DNA from: Cyprinodon diabolis
Taxonomy: Eukaryota; Chordata; Actinopteri; Cyprinodontiformes; Cyprinodontidae
DNA: 64,000 bases
Reading direction: 5' to 3'
Assembly: GCA_030533445.1 (NCBI GenBank)
Contig: CM060064.1
Coordinates: 39,711,787 to 39,775,786, forward strand
Position 1 is the first letter of the stretch; each line of letters starts with the position of its first letter. Below are positions 22,191 through 39,189 of the stretch, one piece after another. The translations under genes were made by a program, and so were the position numbers. The notes under the pieces are model-generated. The model was not told the DNA's origin, ran no database searches, and saw only the letters and a program-made list of their open reading frames with translations.

Positions 22191-24242
22191 TGAGGAAAAC
22201 ATAATATTCAGCCAGGCAGGTGTGCCAGGTTGAAGTAGGGCTGGACGATTGCTGACATCTGATGAGAACTTCTAATGACTTGCATCCCTATAGGGCTTGG
22301 GGCCTTGTTCATAGGGATGAGTTAATTACTTATTTTATTGTCTGGATTTTACACACTGCCTAGGAGAAACCCTAATAAACAATTGATGTATGACCAAATA
22401 AATGTTTGGGGAAAGAGTTCAAAAGCAGCTAAAAGACAGAACAGAAACTAATATGCCAGAGAGATAAGATTCAATAGTCCCACAGGGAAGATTTGTTCTT
22501 TATTAAACACTACTGGCCAAATATTCCTTTTCTAAAAGTAAAGGTTGAAAAAAATCAATAGTTAAGTAATATGGATGCGTTTTTCTTTCTATGATTATTT
22601 CTGCTGTTGACTTAGACGAAAAGCATGCAGACAGGTCACAGAGTAAATTGGAAATGTCATTCAAGTAAAATTCAGATTTGTACAGCTGCCACTGATGTGC
22701 AAAAGTCACACAGAGCGAAAAGATTTATCAGACTGCAGACACACAAAAAGGAAATGAAATCCACAGACGTATCTTTTAGTCAAAGGCGTTTCAGTGGCGT
22801 TTGCTCAACAGGAACTGATAACTAACAGTCTTGTATTTTACTGAATGTCATTTTGGAACACAGAAATAGAAAGATAAATACACACAGGCAACCCAAAAAA
22901 AAAAATCATACTCCTGATAAGGAACCCTTTACTGACTGATAATACACATAACCTAAAGATCATTGAAGGCTGTGGTTTTCATTTAAAGGTCATAGCTAAA
23001 ACTCTTTCATCAAAACAATTATTAAAAAAATACTACCTCCACAGAACATCCTTTTACCAAAACATAATGTGTATAAATAATTGTTTTATACATTTGGGTT
23101 AATTCTGGTTATGGTGCTAGCAACAAGACCAAAAGGCTTTCTACAGGAATAGGAAAAGTAGGTTAAACTCCCATGAGACAGAGCTCAGGCTTTGCCAGAT
23201 CGAAGTAGAAATGAGAGCTTAAAAAATTTTTCCTCTCAGTGTGAAAATTCAAGACGAGAAAAATAAAACAGACACTTTAGCATTGGTGCAGGATAGGTGA
23301 AGACTCAGAAACAACGTTACTAATAGAAACTAAAAGGAGGTTGCAACTTTTCTCTTAAACTGGCTGTCAAATGGTACGAAAACAGAGCAGGCAAGTGTCG
23401 ATGCACCACTGACCGGCCAGAGATTGCAGCTTTACTGGTAAAAGGTCTGGAGAACATGGCAGCATGCCCTCTGAAAACTTCTGGTAAGGGTGAAGTTGAA
23501 ACAAAAACATATTTCTTATCCATTGTAAGAGTGTGCCAGAAAATGGATAAAGGTTATAAATAAACTGCTTTTTTTCTTTTCTTTTTTTTTTACAGTTTAC
23601 CTATGAAATCAAACATAATCCTTTGCTTCCTTCTTTGATAAATTAATGTTAACAATCCAAACAGGAAGGTAAATGATGAAATTCTCCGATTCAGTCTATT
23701 GTGAAAGTTCTCCAATGTCAAAATAAACATTTCTTTTTTAATCAATTGTTTCCATTTTTCTATTGTTACACCAGTTGTTCTCAGCTTAACAGACATAGAG
23801 AATGATCTGTAAGGCTGAAGCTTATGCTGGAGAAGTTATGGACTGGAGGATGGGGTGGATGCAAGCCACAAGTGTCTTACCTGCATATCACAAGCCATTC
23901 GCTTCCCTCAAAGCATCAGAACAATCAATATCCCCCACAATTCTTCCACAAAAGACAGACCACCCAACCAAGCTCCTCTCAGAGCCAAACAAAACCCATG
24001 CCACCTATGATGGAGACCATCTTCCACAGACAACAGCAGAGCCAATTGTGCAGAGAGGTTCTGCAGCCAAATCACCAGGTACATCCCTTGGCCAGGCTAC
24101 AGCACCATATATATGTTTACCTGGCTAGTTTGTGCATAAACATGGAAGAGATGCTTGTGGTTCAGTAATGTTTTTTCTCTATTAAAGAAATTAATAAATC
24201 GTTGTATGTTGTGGGTTTCTGGCTGGTAGCCGTATGTTTTTA
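22191..24242. other. No gene recognised
   Basis: Mostly AT-rich. A tagggctggacgatt word at 22237 looks like an hAT end without a partner. The plus-strand frames at 23802-24168 overlap in two phases, have no recognisable domain and are probably chance. Confidence 0.4.
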
Positions 24243-24447
24243 CAGTAGTGTTTTTCAATCCTGGTCCTCAAGGCACCCTGCTCTGCATGTTTTGGATGTT
24301 TCTGAGGTTCAGCAAACCTGATTCAGATGATTGCAGTTCAGCAAAGCCTGATAATCTGCTATCAATTGATAACAGGTGTGTGAAAGCTGGGAAACATCTA
24401 AAACATGCAGGGCAGTGTGCCTTGAGGACCAGGATTGAAAAATACTG
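24243..24447. mobile_element. Short inverted-repeat element ('caatcctggtcctcaaggc')
   Basis: Long inverted ends, CAGTAGTGTTTTTCAATCC and its near match at the right (GGATTGAAAAATACTG), surround a 205-bp body that is itself roughly palindromic (acatctaaaacatgc against gcatgttttggatgt). TTTTA flanks both sides (24238-24242 and 24448-24452) and may be the target duplication. It belongs to a common fish miniature family usually placed with hAT-like elements; the superfamily is uncertain. Confidence 0.75.
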
Positions 24448-24452
24448 TTTTA

Positions 24453-25173
24453 CAGGATGCACTGAAGAAAATGTGAGCTACAGGGACAGGGCTGAGCTGC
24501 TGCAAGGATTGGTTCCTTTCAGCCTTCCAAGGCAGACAGTCAGGTATTTTTTAAATAATCTTTTCTGCGACTCTAGTAATGAACAGAAAAAACAAATGCA
24601 CAACTTTGTTTTTTGTTTTTAAATAGTTGCTACAGGGCAAAAATGACAGACTTATCATTATCAAAAAGGACTGCAGCTAAAAAACATTGATTTCTAGCTT
24701 TTCTCAATACCTGCTCAGGCTAGCTGTTGCCTTCCTAATGATGTGTAAACAATAAGAACATCTGTTTCAAGAAAAGTTCCTTTTTTTTCTTTTTTGTTTT
24801 TTTGCTTCTTTTTATTATTTTCAAGGAATGCTAAGGCCACATTTATTTCGGGAAATAAGGGAGATAAATGGATATGGAAATTATCCATAATGTCAGTCCT
24901 GACATTAAGGACTTCATTCTGCATTTAAAACTGCAGTAAAGATCCAAAACACAAAGAGTGTATTTACAGTATATTTAGGGGTCAAAATACATGCATGGTA
25001 TACAAAATTATTCTAGTCTTTCCAGACATGCAGCACCATCCAAACATAGTGACTAATCCATTAGATGAGACGAGTTGCAGGAGTACAATTTGCTCCATCT
25101 TACCTTCCATGGTATGATAGTTAATGATGATGGACAGAGGCAAGCTACGATCAAATTTTAAATAAAAGGTTGC
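24453..25173. other. No gene recognised
   Basis: AT-rich DNA with a T-rich run at 24779-24815. Nothing coding supported. Confidence 0.45.
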
Positions 25174-25185
25174 AAACACACATAC

Positions 25186-25222
<37 letters not shown>

Positions 25223-25231
25223 AATATATTT
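25174..25231. repeat. (CA/TA)n microsatellite
   Basis: Short CACA/CATA units pass into interrupted (TA)n. Confidence 0.9.
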
Positions 25232-29759
<4,528 letters not shown>

Positions 29760-29990
29760 AACACAGGCAACAAATCATTGTTATCTACAGAACAGTCAGT
29801 CACTGCCTACTTATTTTTTGTAGTTTCTAATTACTTAACCTGCCCCTCTGACACCAGCAACAATGCTACATTCAAAGTCACCTAGATCTCTCATCTTCCA
29901 TATTCTGATGTTTGGTTTAAACTGCAGGATATCATCTTTACAAAGCTGATGCTTAAATGCAATATTTGCTACCATTTGACTGTTTGGTCA
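29760..29990 (-). mobile_element. Old Tc1-like fragment (N-terminal transposase side)
   Basis: The run gacaccagcaacaatgctac, attcaaagtcac, catattctgatgtttggttt, aaactgcagga aligns with 33735-33815 of the better-preserved Tc1 element (ggcaccaacaatcatgccac, gttcaaagtcac). It is the same family or a close relative, in the same orientation but much more diverged. No ends or usable coding frame survive. Confidence 0.6.
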
Positions 29991-30041
29991 TCAGTCGTAA
30001 TGAACAATTAAACAGTTATAATTCAAAAAGAGTGGTTAGTG

Positions 30042-30250
30042 CAGTGGTTCCAAACCCTTTTCATCAGGAACCCCTGTCCTGCATTTTTAGTTTCCTTGTT
30101 GCATCCCACTAGAAAACAACAATGTTTAACAGGTTTCTGTGGCACTTGATTGGAGAGGAGGAGCCCTGATTTGAATGAGGTGTGCTGGAAGAGACGTATA
30201 TAAAACATGCAGTCTAAAGCTAGTCTGGCGACCAGGGTTAGGAACCACTA
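30042..30250. mobile_element. Short inverted-repeat element ('cagtggttcc')
   Basis: The copy starts CAGTGGTTCCAAACCC and ends GGGTTAGGAACCACTA, inverted copies with a few changes, about 209 bp apart. The body contains aaaacatgcagtctaaag and related words that recall the element at 24243. No clear target duplication remains, so it is older than that copy. Confidence 0.65.
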
Positions 30251-31743
30251 TTTTAGAGACAATGATGCCTTTAATGCCAAGAGATCCTTCAGAGGGAGCT
30301 GATGAGTAGTTTCTTTGTTGACTGGTTCTATTATGAAAAACAAAGTTGATTTAAGATTCATTAAAGATTAGAGATTAATATTCATGTGTAAATATCAAAA
30401 CATGAAAGTAAAAATGTCATAATTATTCCTAATACTGAAAAGCCCCATATCCTGTTTAGCTTGTGCATTTATGAAAAAACACCTGCTACGGGTGTTTTTG
30501 ATGCATTCTGCAGCCATGAGTGATTTCATTACCCACAATGCAGCCAGGGTTGGATTGATGTTTACTGATTTTGCTGCATCAGCTCAAGGCCTGATGCAGA
30601 AATAGGAAATGGAAAAAATAAGCAATAAGTTATTTTTCCAATTTTCAAGCTGTTGAACATAGACTACTGCAAGTAAACATCACTTTGGGCAATTTAGCTT
30701 TTGAGTCATTGACACGCTTTCCAGACAGAAAATGTAACATCAAAATTAGTTTTCTTTCCTGCAGAGAATAGTACATCTTAAAAAAAATGCCCTTTTTTGT
30801 AGACATGTTACAACAATACGCTGAGATATTTTAGAATGGTCTGATAGTGGTTAGTTCAGTCTAGTTTGATCAAAAAATAGGAGCTGCCTTGCGATTACTG
30901 GCCAATAATAGCAGACAGAGCCTTTGAGGAAAAAATGTTGTACGAGAAGGGAAAATGTTAGGATGTCAAAAGGAAGAGCAAAAATTGTGCTGTAAAACAA
31001 AAGCTGGTGTATTAGCCTTAGGAGGAAAAAAAAAGCTGTCAATTCTGAAACAAGATATTTCCTTTCTAGTAGGATTAAGGATTTATTAACTACATTAAAA
31101 GTATATTTTTATTTAAAAAAATAAATTATGTAGATGTGCTTTAACATAATTTGCTTTTATTTAGGTGTGCCTGCTTTTACCATCAAGCAAAAAAAAAGAT
31201 TAGAAAAGAGCTATGGGGATAATCAGAAACCAAAAAGATATCCTATGTAGAAATCAATCTCATAGCTAAATATATGGATCTTTTTTTAATTTTACATAAA
31301 CAGGACAACATTTAGATTTGTTTGCTTCTGTTTAAAGTATTTCTATCTAAATATTAAAATTTTAGCAAGAGAATTTAGATGTTATGAAATCTTCACAAGC
31401 AAACACAGGAAAAACACCTGTTAGCCGAAAAGAAAACATATAAACAAAGCTACATAATCAAGCAGGACCTGAAGCTCTTCTTCGTCACAAATTTTTAATA
31501 AAGTGATTGGTAAATTCGTCAGGAGGCACTTCTACTGATTTTCAGTGAAATCCCTGCAGGTGTTGTATGGTGCTGATAATCAGAGGTACTCCAGTATTAT
31601 TATTGGTTTTATGAAAGGTCTCTCTAGTTAATGAGATATTTAGTCACCAGAGATTTTCCTGTATAAATAAAGGCTTATTGACAGTATTAAAAAAAAACTA
31701 TTGCAAATAGCACATGTTTGTTAACTGCAAACTAGATTTTTAT

Positions 31744-31749
<6 letters not shown>
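30251..31749. other. No gene recognised
   Basis: AT-rich DNA, no repeat family or coding exon supported. Confidence 0.45.

Positions 31750-31797
<48 letters not shown>
31750..31797. repeat. (AT)n microsatellite
   Basis: Pure AT dinucleotides. Confidence 0.95.
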
Positions 31798-31799
<2 letters not shown>

Positions 31800-32815
31800 C
31801 CTCACCATACCTGGTTTTGCTGGGAGCAATCTGCCCCTCTCACTTTAATCCGGTAGGTTACTACTGGACATCAGTCAACACCCCATTACCCTCTCCTCAC
31901 CTGCAGAATTATATATTTGCAGCTTATTATGTTGATACAGCTATTGAGACACCTGTGTAGCAGAGCCTCTTTGATGGAAGAGCTAAATGGATATTTGATG
32001 CCCTCAAATCCTTCACACCATCTCCCTTAGCGTCTGCCCCCCTGCTTCCTTCCATCATTCATTTCAAACTTCAGGTTATAGTGCTGATGTAAGTGGCTTA
32101 AATGTGCTTAAGTGCTCTCTGTCTCTCCCAGTTCTTATCCATGTATTCTGACCTATTTTCATATTCTTATTAAATATCAAGAGCCAAGACTTCCTGGGCA
32201 GAAGGGGTTTGGAGCAAGATCAGTTTCAGCAGCAGTTTCAACAGACAAACTGTCTATTTTGATCTTTATTTCTCGTAAACTTTACCGCCTTCCTCTTTAG
32301 GTCAGTTAAGGTAAAGCTTTGCAAATAGATTTGCATGTGGATAAAAACTTCAGCCCTTTTAAAAACTATACTTTGGAACAAGTCTTCCACAGTTATCAGG
32401 CCACTTCTGGTGGTCAAAGTACCAGACATCTGCAGCCATAATTGACAAAGCCATAATTGACAAAGGAACAGTTTCTGTCACTGAGCAGATTAGCTGCTAA
32501 AAGAATCAATTGGTGTCACCACTGAGTTGAGCTGATCATGCTCTGCCTCACTTTACCACTTGCTGAGCAGAAAAAGTCAACACGTTTATATGGCAAGCAG
32601 ACTACATTCAAGGTTGACACTTCCTGGACAGCTCAACATAGGGTGATCTGAGTCACTCGTTCTTCCACAGCAGGGAGGAGCTGCTTATAGAGCAGAATTC
32701 ATAAAGATTATTCAGACATTCATTAATCAACTGCAATATCACTTCAGGAATAATTTTAGTAATGTAATAGCATTATAGCATAGTTAAAAGCCCAACAAAG
32801 TTGACTAGCATGATA
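31798..32815. other. No gene recognised
   Basis: Contains a small tandem duplication of ccataattgacaaag at 32436-32465. Nothing coding supported. Confidence 0.45.
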
Positions 32816-33936
32816 CACTCACCGGCCACTTTATTAGGTACCCAATGCTACTGTAGTAACGGGTTGGACCCCCTTTTGCCTTCAGAACTGCCTCAATTCT
32901 TCGTGGCATAGATTCAACAAGGTGCTGGAAGCATTCCTCAGGGAGTTTGGTCCATATTGACATGATGGCATCACACAGTTGCCGCAGATTTGTCGGCTGC
33001 ACATCCATGATGCGAATCTCCCGTTCCACCACATCCCAAAGATGCTCTATTGGATTGAGATCTGGTGACTGTGCAGGCCATTTGAGTACCGTGAACTCAT
33101 TGTCATGTTCAAGAAACCAGTCTGAGATTATTCCAGCTTTATGACATGGCGCATTATCCTGCTGAAAGTAGCCATCAGAAGTTGGGTACATTGTGGTCAT
33201 AAAGGGATGGACATGGTCAGCAACAATACTCAGGTAGGCTGTGGCATTGCAACGATGCTCAATTGGTACCAAGGGGGAAAGAGTGCCAAGAAAATATTCC
33301 CCACACCATGACACCACCACCACCAGCCTGAACCGTTGATACAAGGCAGGATGGATCCATGCTTTCATGTTGTAGACGCTAAATTCTGACCCTACCATCC
33401 GAATGTCGCAGCAGAAATCGAGACTCATCAGACCAGGCAACGTTTTTCCAATCCTCTATTGTTCAATTTCGATGAGCTTGTGCAAATTGATGCTCTTCTG
33501 CCCACCTTGGTTGTAACGAGTGGTTATTTGAGTCACTGTTGCCCTTCTATCAGCTTGAACCAGTCTGGCCATTCTCCTCTGACCTCTGGCATCAACAAGG
33601 CATTTCCGCCCACAGAACTGCCGCTCACTGGATGTTTTTTATTTTTCGGACCATTCTCTGTAAACCCTGGAGATGGTTGTGCGTGAAAATCCCAGTAGAT
33701 CAGCAGTTTCTGAAATACTCAGACCAGCCCTTCTGGCACCAACAATCATGCCACGTTCAAAGTCACTCAAATCACCTTTCTTCCCCATACTGATGCTCAG
33801 TTTGAACTGCAGGAGATTGTCTTGACCATGTCTACATGCCTAAATGCACTGAGTTGCCGCCATGTGATTGGCTTCTTAGAAATTAAGTGTTAACGAGCAG
33901 TTGGACAGGTGTACCTAATAAAGTGGCCGGTGAGTG
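32816..33936 (-). mobile_element. Tc1-like element, nearly full length, ends intact
   Basis: The ends read CACTCACCGGCCACTTTATT and, at the right, the inverted AATAAAGTGGCCGGTGAGTG. TA lies on both sides (32814-32815 and 33937-33938), the standard Tc1/mariner target duplication. The 1121-bp body holds one minus-strand transposase gene broken by stops and at least one frameshift. Well-preserved ends with a broken gene mean the copy cannot make its own transposase, though its ends could still be recognised by one from elsewhere. Confidence 0.92.
32823..33795 (-). pseudogene. Tc1 transposase, frameshifted and with stops
   Basis: Tc1 transposases carry paired-like helix-turn-helix DNA binding then a DD34E catalytic core. 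Here the start MGKKGDLSDFERGMIVGA lies near 33790 and LSISETADLLGFSRTTIS gives a clear helix-turn-helix. A stop follows at REWSEK*, and another after IEIEQ*. A frame change near 33430 turns the region of the first catalytic Asp into GLMSLDFCC. From 33440 to 32805 the frame is open for 211 codons and shows YFQQDNAPCH (second Asp) and SPDLNPIEHLWD (Glu), then the C-terminal MPRRIEAVLKAKGG. The family is recognisable throughout; the gene is inactive. Confidence 0.88.
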
Positions 33937-33938
33937 TA

Positions 33939-34947
33939 TAGGCTCTTTCAAAATGTTTGTTGACCGTTATGTTGAAAATTAATATTTTTGAATTTAACAT
34001 AGTCTACTTAGATGGATAAATTTCGTTGACTGCATCCAAAATAAAAGGGCCGTATTCTTTAAAGGACCTGGGCTGGCTACTTCAAACTAACAAAGGCAGA
34101 GCGCAAGTGTTTGGCTCTGAATTTGGACAGTCTAGCCTTCACAAGCTGTCATCTTGGCTTAACCGCTGTCACCTAGCAACCTTTACTGAGTAGTCTTACT
34201 AAAAATAAAGAAAGGCATCACAACATATGCACGAGATTACTCCAAAAGTTGCACCATGTCAGCAGAGGAACATTTTCATTTCCTGTGCCTGTGCAAACTC
34301 TCTCATCAGATTCATGGCAACCACAAAACAGGATTAAATCGGAGGAAACTTTTTCAGAAAAACTGAATTTGCTAATCTCTGGCTCAGTAGTAGTACATTA
34401 AGTTTAAATACAAGTATTCCATTATAAAGGTTAATTTTTGTTTTGGCGAAAGTGATTTGGTCAGTTACAAACGTAACTGTTAAATAAGCCAAACACCAGT
34501 TCGATATCATGTGTCTGATTACACAGTATATCGTATTTAGCTTCTACTCAACGAAGGAAGAGATAAAGACAGCAAGACAAATAATCAATGTTCGATGACA
34601 CACCACAAAACAAATGTGAAGACGCTGCAGAACTGGAGAGCACATTAAATAAAAGACTGCTGCATCATAGGTGCACAAAGGGCAGGCTGCAGATCTTTCC
34701 TCCCAGGAGACAAGGGGGGCAAGATAGCCCAGTCAGCTAACATCCAGCAAGGAGAGTGTGAGCATAGTCCACTCTAAAACTGCTAAATTCCTTTTGAAAT
34801 TAAGTGATATCTTGATAAATGGAGCACATATTTTAGTTTTAAAAACTATAAAAACTTAAAAAGTCTATTTTGGGTCTAATGCAGACATATTTGGTCAATG
34901 TTTTATTCCCCCTTACCCACCATTGACACCTAAACATGACCAAACTG
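33939..34947. other. No gene recognised
   Basis: Mixed AT-rich DNA; no repeat or exon supported. Confidence 0.45.
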
Positions 34948-35606
34948 CAGAGGTGTCAAGTAACGAAGTACAAATACTTTGTTACTGTACTTAAGTACAC
35001 TTTTTAGGTATCTAAAAATTTTAGGTATCCCTTACTTATTTTTCTTTCTACTTCTGACTTCTACTCATTACATTTTCACACAAGTATCTGTACTTTCTAT
35101 TCATTACATTTTTAAAACAAACGTCACTCGTGACTCTTGGCTTCGGTTTAAATATTTATTTCACGTCATGTGTGCCATCCAATGCAGATCATTGGATCAT
35201 CTAGTGAAAACTAGTGTAATATGATGAGTCATATAACGCAAAAACTCATTGGTTAGCTAAAGGAAATCATCAGAAGCAAGCAGGTGTTCTTCAAACTGCA
35301 AACGTGAACTGTCTATTCCACGCTACAATGTAGGATTCAGAAAAAATTTTTGAAATATCTGAAAGGTCGGACACAGACGAGAGCGAATCGGGAGATGGAG
35401 ACCAACAAGACCCCCTTCATCCTTGTCCCTATCCCAAAGAATTTTCCAAAATAGTCAGAAAATTGAGCTTTCAATTCATATAGTGGTATCTGGCTGTTAT
35501 ACTTTATACTTTGATTCTTTAAGTTTTTGGAGCACCAGAGTGTTTTTAAACTGCAGTATCTATAATTCTCCTTAAGTAACAAATGTGAGTACTTTTGACA
35601 CAACTG
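34948..35606. mobile_element. hAT-type non-autonomous element
   Basis: The left end, CAGAGGTGTCAAGTAACGAA, and the right end, TTTTGACACAACTG, are imperfect inverted copies. The flanks CCAAACTG (34940-34947) and CCAATCTG (35607-35614) match at 7 of 8 bases, as for hAT insertions. The body is rich in acttaagtac/tgtacttt words on both strands, typical of this fish family. No transposase domain is visible. Confidence 0.8.
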
Positions 35607-35841
35607 CCAATCTGTTTTGACCCTTGGTCATCTAGCAAACACGTGATCCATCTTTAAATCTGGTAAAAATTGAGGACACATCTGGAGGAGCATCTGAATT
35701 TGGACAGCCTGTGCTGCACTGAGACTTACTGGGCCTACATTGAAGGCTGTGGAGGATGAAGCCCCTAAATTTGGACAAAGCCATTATGTAAAGGAAAACA
35801 TACATAATCTACTCAGTGCTGCATGGTCTGGCGTCTTCTCC

Positions 35842-35895
35842 TGCTCCATGTTTTGTTCATTTCAAATCCCCTTGAAATGAACAGAACATGGAGCA
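35842..35895 (+). repeat. Near-perfect hairpin, 24-bp arms, 6-nt loop
   Basis: tgctccatgttttgttcatttcaa (shown as positions 35842-35865) is followed by atcccc and then by its inverted copy at 35872-35895. There is one difference, which would be a G-U pair in a plus-strand RNA. No flanking transposon signature is visible. Confidence 0.9.
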
Positions 35896-36938
35896 CAGGA
35901 CAACAAGATAATCTACTGTAGAAAATACTGTATCCATTTCTTTAGGATATCCGTGAAATTCTACACCCAAAAGTCTTTATTTAACCTTCAAATTTCAATG
36001 TGAAGAAACTGTTTTTTTTTTATCAAAACTGCCTGCAGTGGAGCATTTTCCATATTACATGAATTATCTGTCTGTTTAATATCATTCACATCATATTTGT
36101 TCTATATTTTTAGATTAACATTTATTTACTCTTTAAACTTAAAATTAATTTTCATTGTTTAGGGGGAAAAGAAAGAGTGAGTGGAAGCCAAATGTACAGT
36201 CTTTTTGCATTTTTCCTTTATGGTGTCAACTACTGTACCTTTACTCTCTCCCTTGTGTTCTCCCACACACCACATGCCGCTCAGCCACTTGCACTGCTCT
36301 GCCTGCCTATTTAAAACACTCCTCAAAACATAACAATTTGCTTAGAAGGCTAAACACTGGAGAAATATTTATTAAGAATAGCTACTCTACTTTATTTTGA
36401 TATGTTGCATTAAGGTCACAGGATCCAACCCCTGCTCCCTTTCAATTTATTTTTTTCACTTTGTGTTTTATGGGTAAATATAAAAAGAAAATTGTGTAAT
36501 GCATATCATCATTTTAAATGAATAAATAGAACGAAAACTATATTGTAAAATGCTGATAGCAGAGTAAACAGGCGAGTTCCAGAGGAGGAGATAAGGGAGT
36601 AGAAAAGGGGCTGCAGGATGATACGAGGATATTTACTTCAATCTCTTCAGCTTTATGAGAATAGCAGCTGAGAAGGCAGTAGGGGCTCTTTCAGTTAAAT
36701 GTCACTGCTTTATTCGATGATAGAACCATTTCTCTCAACCCACTGAAGCTGCCTGGTTGGCCTCTCTAGGAGTTAAGGGCCTGCTCTGAATGCCACTCCC
36801 TGGTTTCTTCTGTACGGCCAGATCTTTTTTTCTCTTCAAACTTCAATCACTGTGGATGCATTTAAGCCCCTGTTTGTAAGGTAACGTTAAATTAAAGTTC
36901 ATTGAAACAAATAAAATTTTGGTCAGGTCTATGGCATT
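35896..36938. other. No gene recognised
   Basis: AT-rich to about 36560, then a mixed-composition patch (about 36580-36830) without repeat signatures that could be conserved non-coding DNA. No exon supported. Confidence 0.4.
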
Positions 36939-36955
36939 CCCCCCCCCCCCCCCCC
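36939..36955. repeat. Poly-C tract (about 17)
   Basis: Homopolymer C run; length uncertain in sequencing. Confidence 0.9.
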
Positions 36956-38239
36956 ATTCCTTCATCCTTTCCTTACAGTGGATAGGATCTGGTTTAATAT
37001 GTTTATTGAGAAGGCTTTCTTAGGAAAACTTACTGAAAGTACTTTAATCTCTGCTACAAATCCCTTTATGCCAACATGTGTCGGCATTGGTTCAAAGATC
37101 ATAATCAGGAAGCAACCGTCCCTCTGGAACATAAATCTACCACTGATCTGCTTACTCCACACGAGCTGTGACCATTTAAAAAAAAAAAAAACCTCTGTAG
37201 CACAGTTAGAGTGCTTCATCTCATATTTATTATGTGCCATGGAATATATTGTGGAATAAGGTAGTGGGAATCCTCTTATGTGAGTCTAAATAAAGTTTTT
37301 TGGATGAAGTGTAATCTCTAATCCCGCCATGCCCTCCTATATCAGTAATAGCAAGGTCTTATCGTAAGCACTGCCATTTAGATTAAACAAACAGCGGCAT
37401 CTCTTTGGTATCTTTCTGTGCAGGATGGATGGGCAATTTCAGAAAAAGGCTAGCAGTCTGGCCTGGTAGGAAAAGCAGAGTAATATCTCCAAAGCCACTA
37501 AATAGATCAGTGTGGGTCAAAGCTGACGTATTTTTTTTTGCAATGAATGCTTTTAAATCCAAGTGCGACGTCATGTTCCTGGCCAGCTGTGTTATCTCTG
37601 CTGCAGAGACAGAATGACAGAGATCTAAGGCTTCAGCCTCACACATTCCTTTTCCTCTGGGAGTAAATGTAAAAATAGTGCAAACTCCAACCACAGACAC
37701 ATAAAAATCCTTAGTGGTGACTCCAGCCCAACTAAAAGGAAAACAAAAACAAAGCAGGAAAGCCAACTTCAAATACCCATTGGCTTATAATGCAATGAAA
37801 AGTCCCAAGAAATGTTTTATTATTTATATGCCTGGCCTAAATTTGTTGCCTGTTGCTAAGGATTTTACCAGCATGTGGCCAATTACAGTTCAGACTCCGA
37901 ATTGCCCTTAGGTACAATGTTAATTAGGGTCAGGAAGGGTCAGGTTGCAAAGCACTCTCTAAAATGAGCCGGGGAATCTCCGAGGGATATTCTCATTTGG
38001 GAAGAAGCCAGTTAAATTCAGTCTGTACTGCCTGTTGAGTGAGAAAGTGTCTGGCATAAGGCAGGTACGCAGGAATTAGCACACAGCTATTTAAGGAAGA
38101 GGACTTAAACGGCATAAAGAGAAAGAAAGCATTAATATATACATACATAGTGCTGCAATGGTTGTTCATCCCAGTTCAGGATAGCGAAAAACCCAAATCA
38201 TAAACAGCTGAATCTAAATTACTGTTAAATACAAGGGGG
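36956..38239. other. Non-repetitive stretch, no gene confirmed
   Basis: The longest interval in the left half that has mixed composition and no transposon signature, especially 37380-38110. It contains a 129-codon minus-strand frame (37772 to 37383) that begins MKLAFLLCFCFPFSWAG, a plausible signal peptide. No domain follows and the frame runs through what looks like conserved non-coding texture. I list it as unconfirmed rather than as a gene. Confidence 0.35.
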
Positions 38240-38380
<141 letters not shown>

Positions 38381-38590
38381 ATTCTAAGAGGGAACATTTA
38401 TTAATCTCTTCCAAAACAGAAGTTTGAATATGATATTTGAAAACATTTTGGTTGAGTAAAAGCCCATCTGTGGATATAGGGCATCTAAAAAGTATTACCA
38501 GTTCACATTAAGCTATGTGACACCTTTATTCCAAATAGTATTTAATTACTCTCTTTCTACAAAATAATATACACAACATCACATTACAAG

Positions 38591-38961
38591 TAAGGCTGAA
38601 ACAATTAAGCGGATTAAATCGTGATTAAAAGATTACTGAAATAATCTTTAACTAATTTAGTAATCGATTAACTGTTTACTGGAGTTTATAGAATATAAAA
38701 CATGTCTTCAGCTGAGAAAGCAAACCCACCTTGAGCAGCAATTGTACAAAAATAGTAAAATATGTAAAAATTTTGCATTTTTCGTCTGTCAATATGTCTG
38801 TCAATGTTCATTCCACAACTCCTGAAGTGGAAACGTTTTAGTTTTACCTGGTTTATTTTGGAGTAAGTCTACTTGAAGGAACCTTTTGCAATGAAATTAT
38901 TAATCGTAAAAATAATCAACAGATTAATCAATTTGCAACATAATTGTTCGTTGTTGCCCTA
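38591..38961. mobile_element. hAT-type miniature element ('ggctgaaacaatta')
   Basis: The left end, TAAGGCTGAAACAATTA, and the right end, TAATTGTTCGTTGTTGCCCTA, are imperfect inverted copies. Flanking ATTACAAG (38583-38590) and ATTATGAG (38962-38969) match at 6 of 8. Both subterminal parts are filled with taatcgattaa-like words. It is a 371-bp non-coding member of a common fish hAT family. Confidence 0.75.
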
Positions 38962-39189
38962 ATTATGAGAATGATATTTTTTTTGGAAGATGCCCAAAAA
39001 TGAGTTGAAGGTTTATTTTTACTGTCCATCCTTGAGTTGTTTCTACTGCTTAAAGTAAGTCAACCTGTGATAGATCCAGCTGTACAGACCTGATTAGGAA
39101 AGGCAGACACCATTCTATATTAGAGGGACGGATACATTGGCCTGAATATATTTTTTTACTGATATTAGCAGCCAAAACCATTCACACAT

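Noticed and set aside
22237..22252. tagggctggacgatt, resembling an hAT end
   Set aside because: No inverted partner, subterminal words or 8-bp duplication nearby.
23802..24168. Two overlapping plus-strand frames of 108 and 114 codons
   Set aside because: Two phases are open over the same DNA, with no domain, splice context or codon signal; chance is the simplest explanation.
33459..33793. Two overlapping plus-strand frames
   Set aside because: They lie antisense to the N-terminal half of the Tc1 transposase, whose minus-strand reading explains the sequence.
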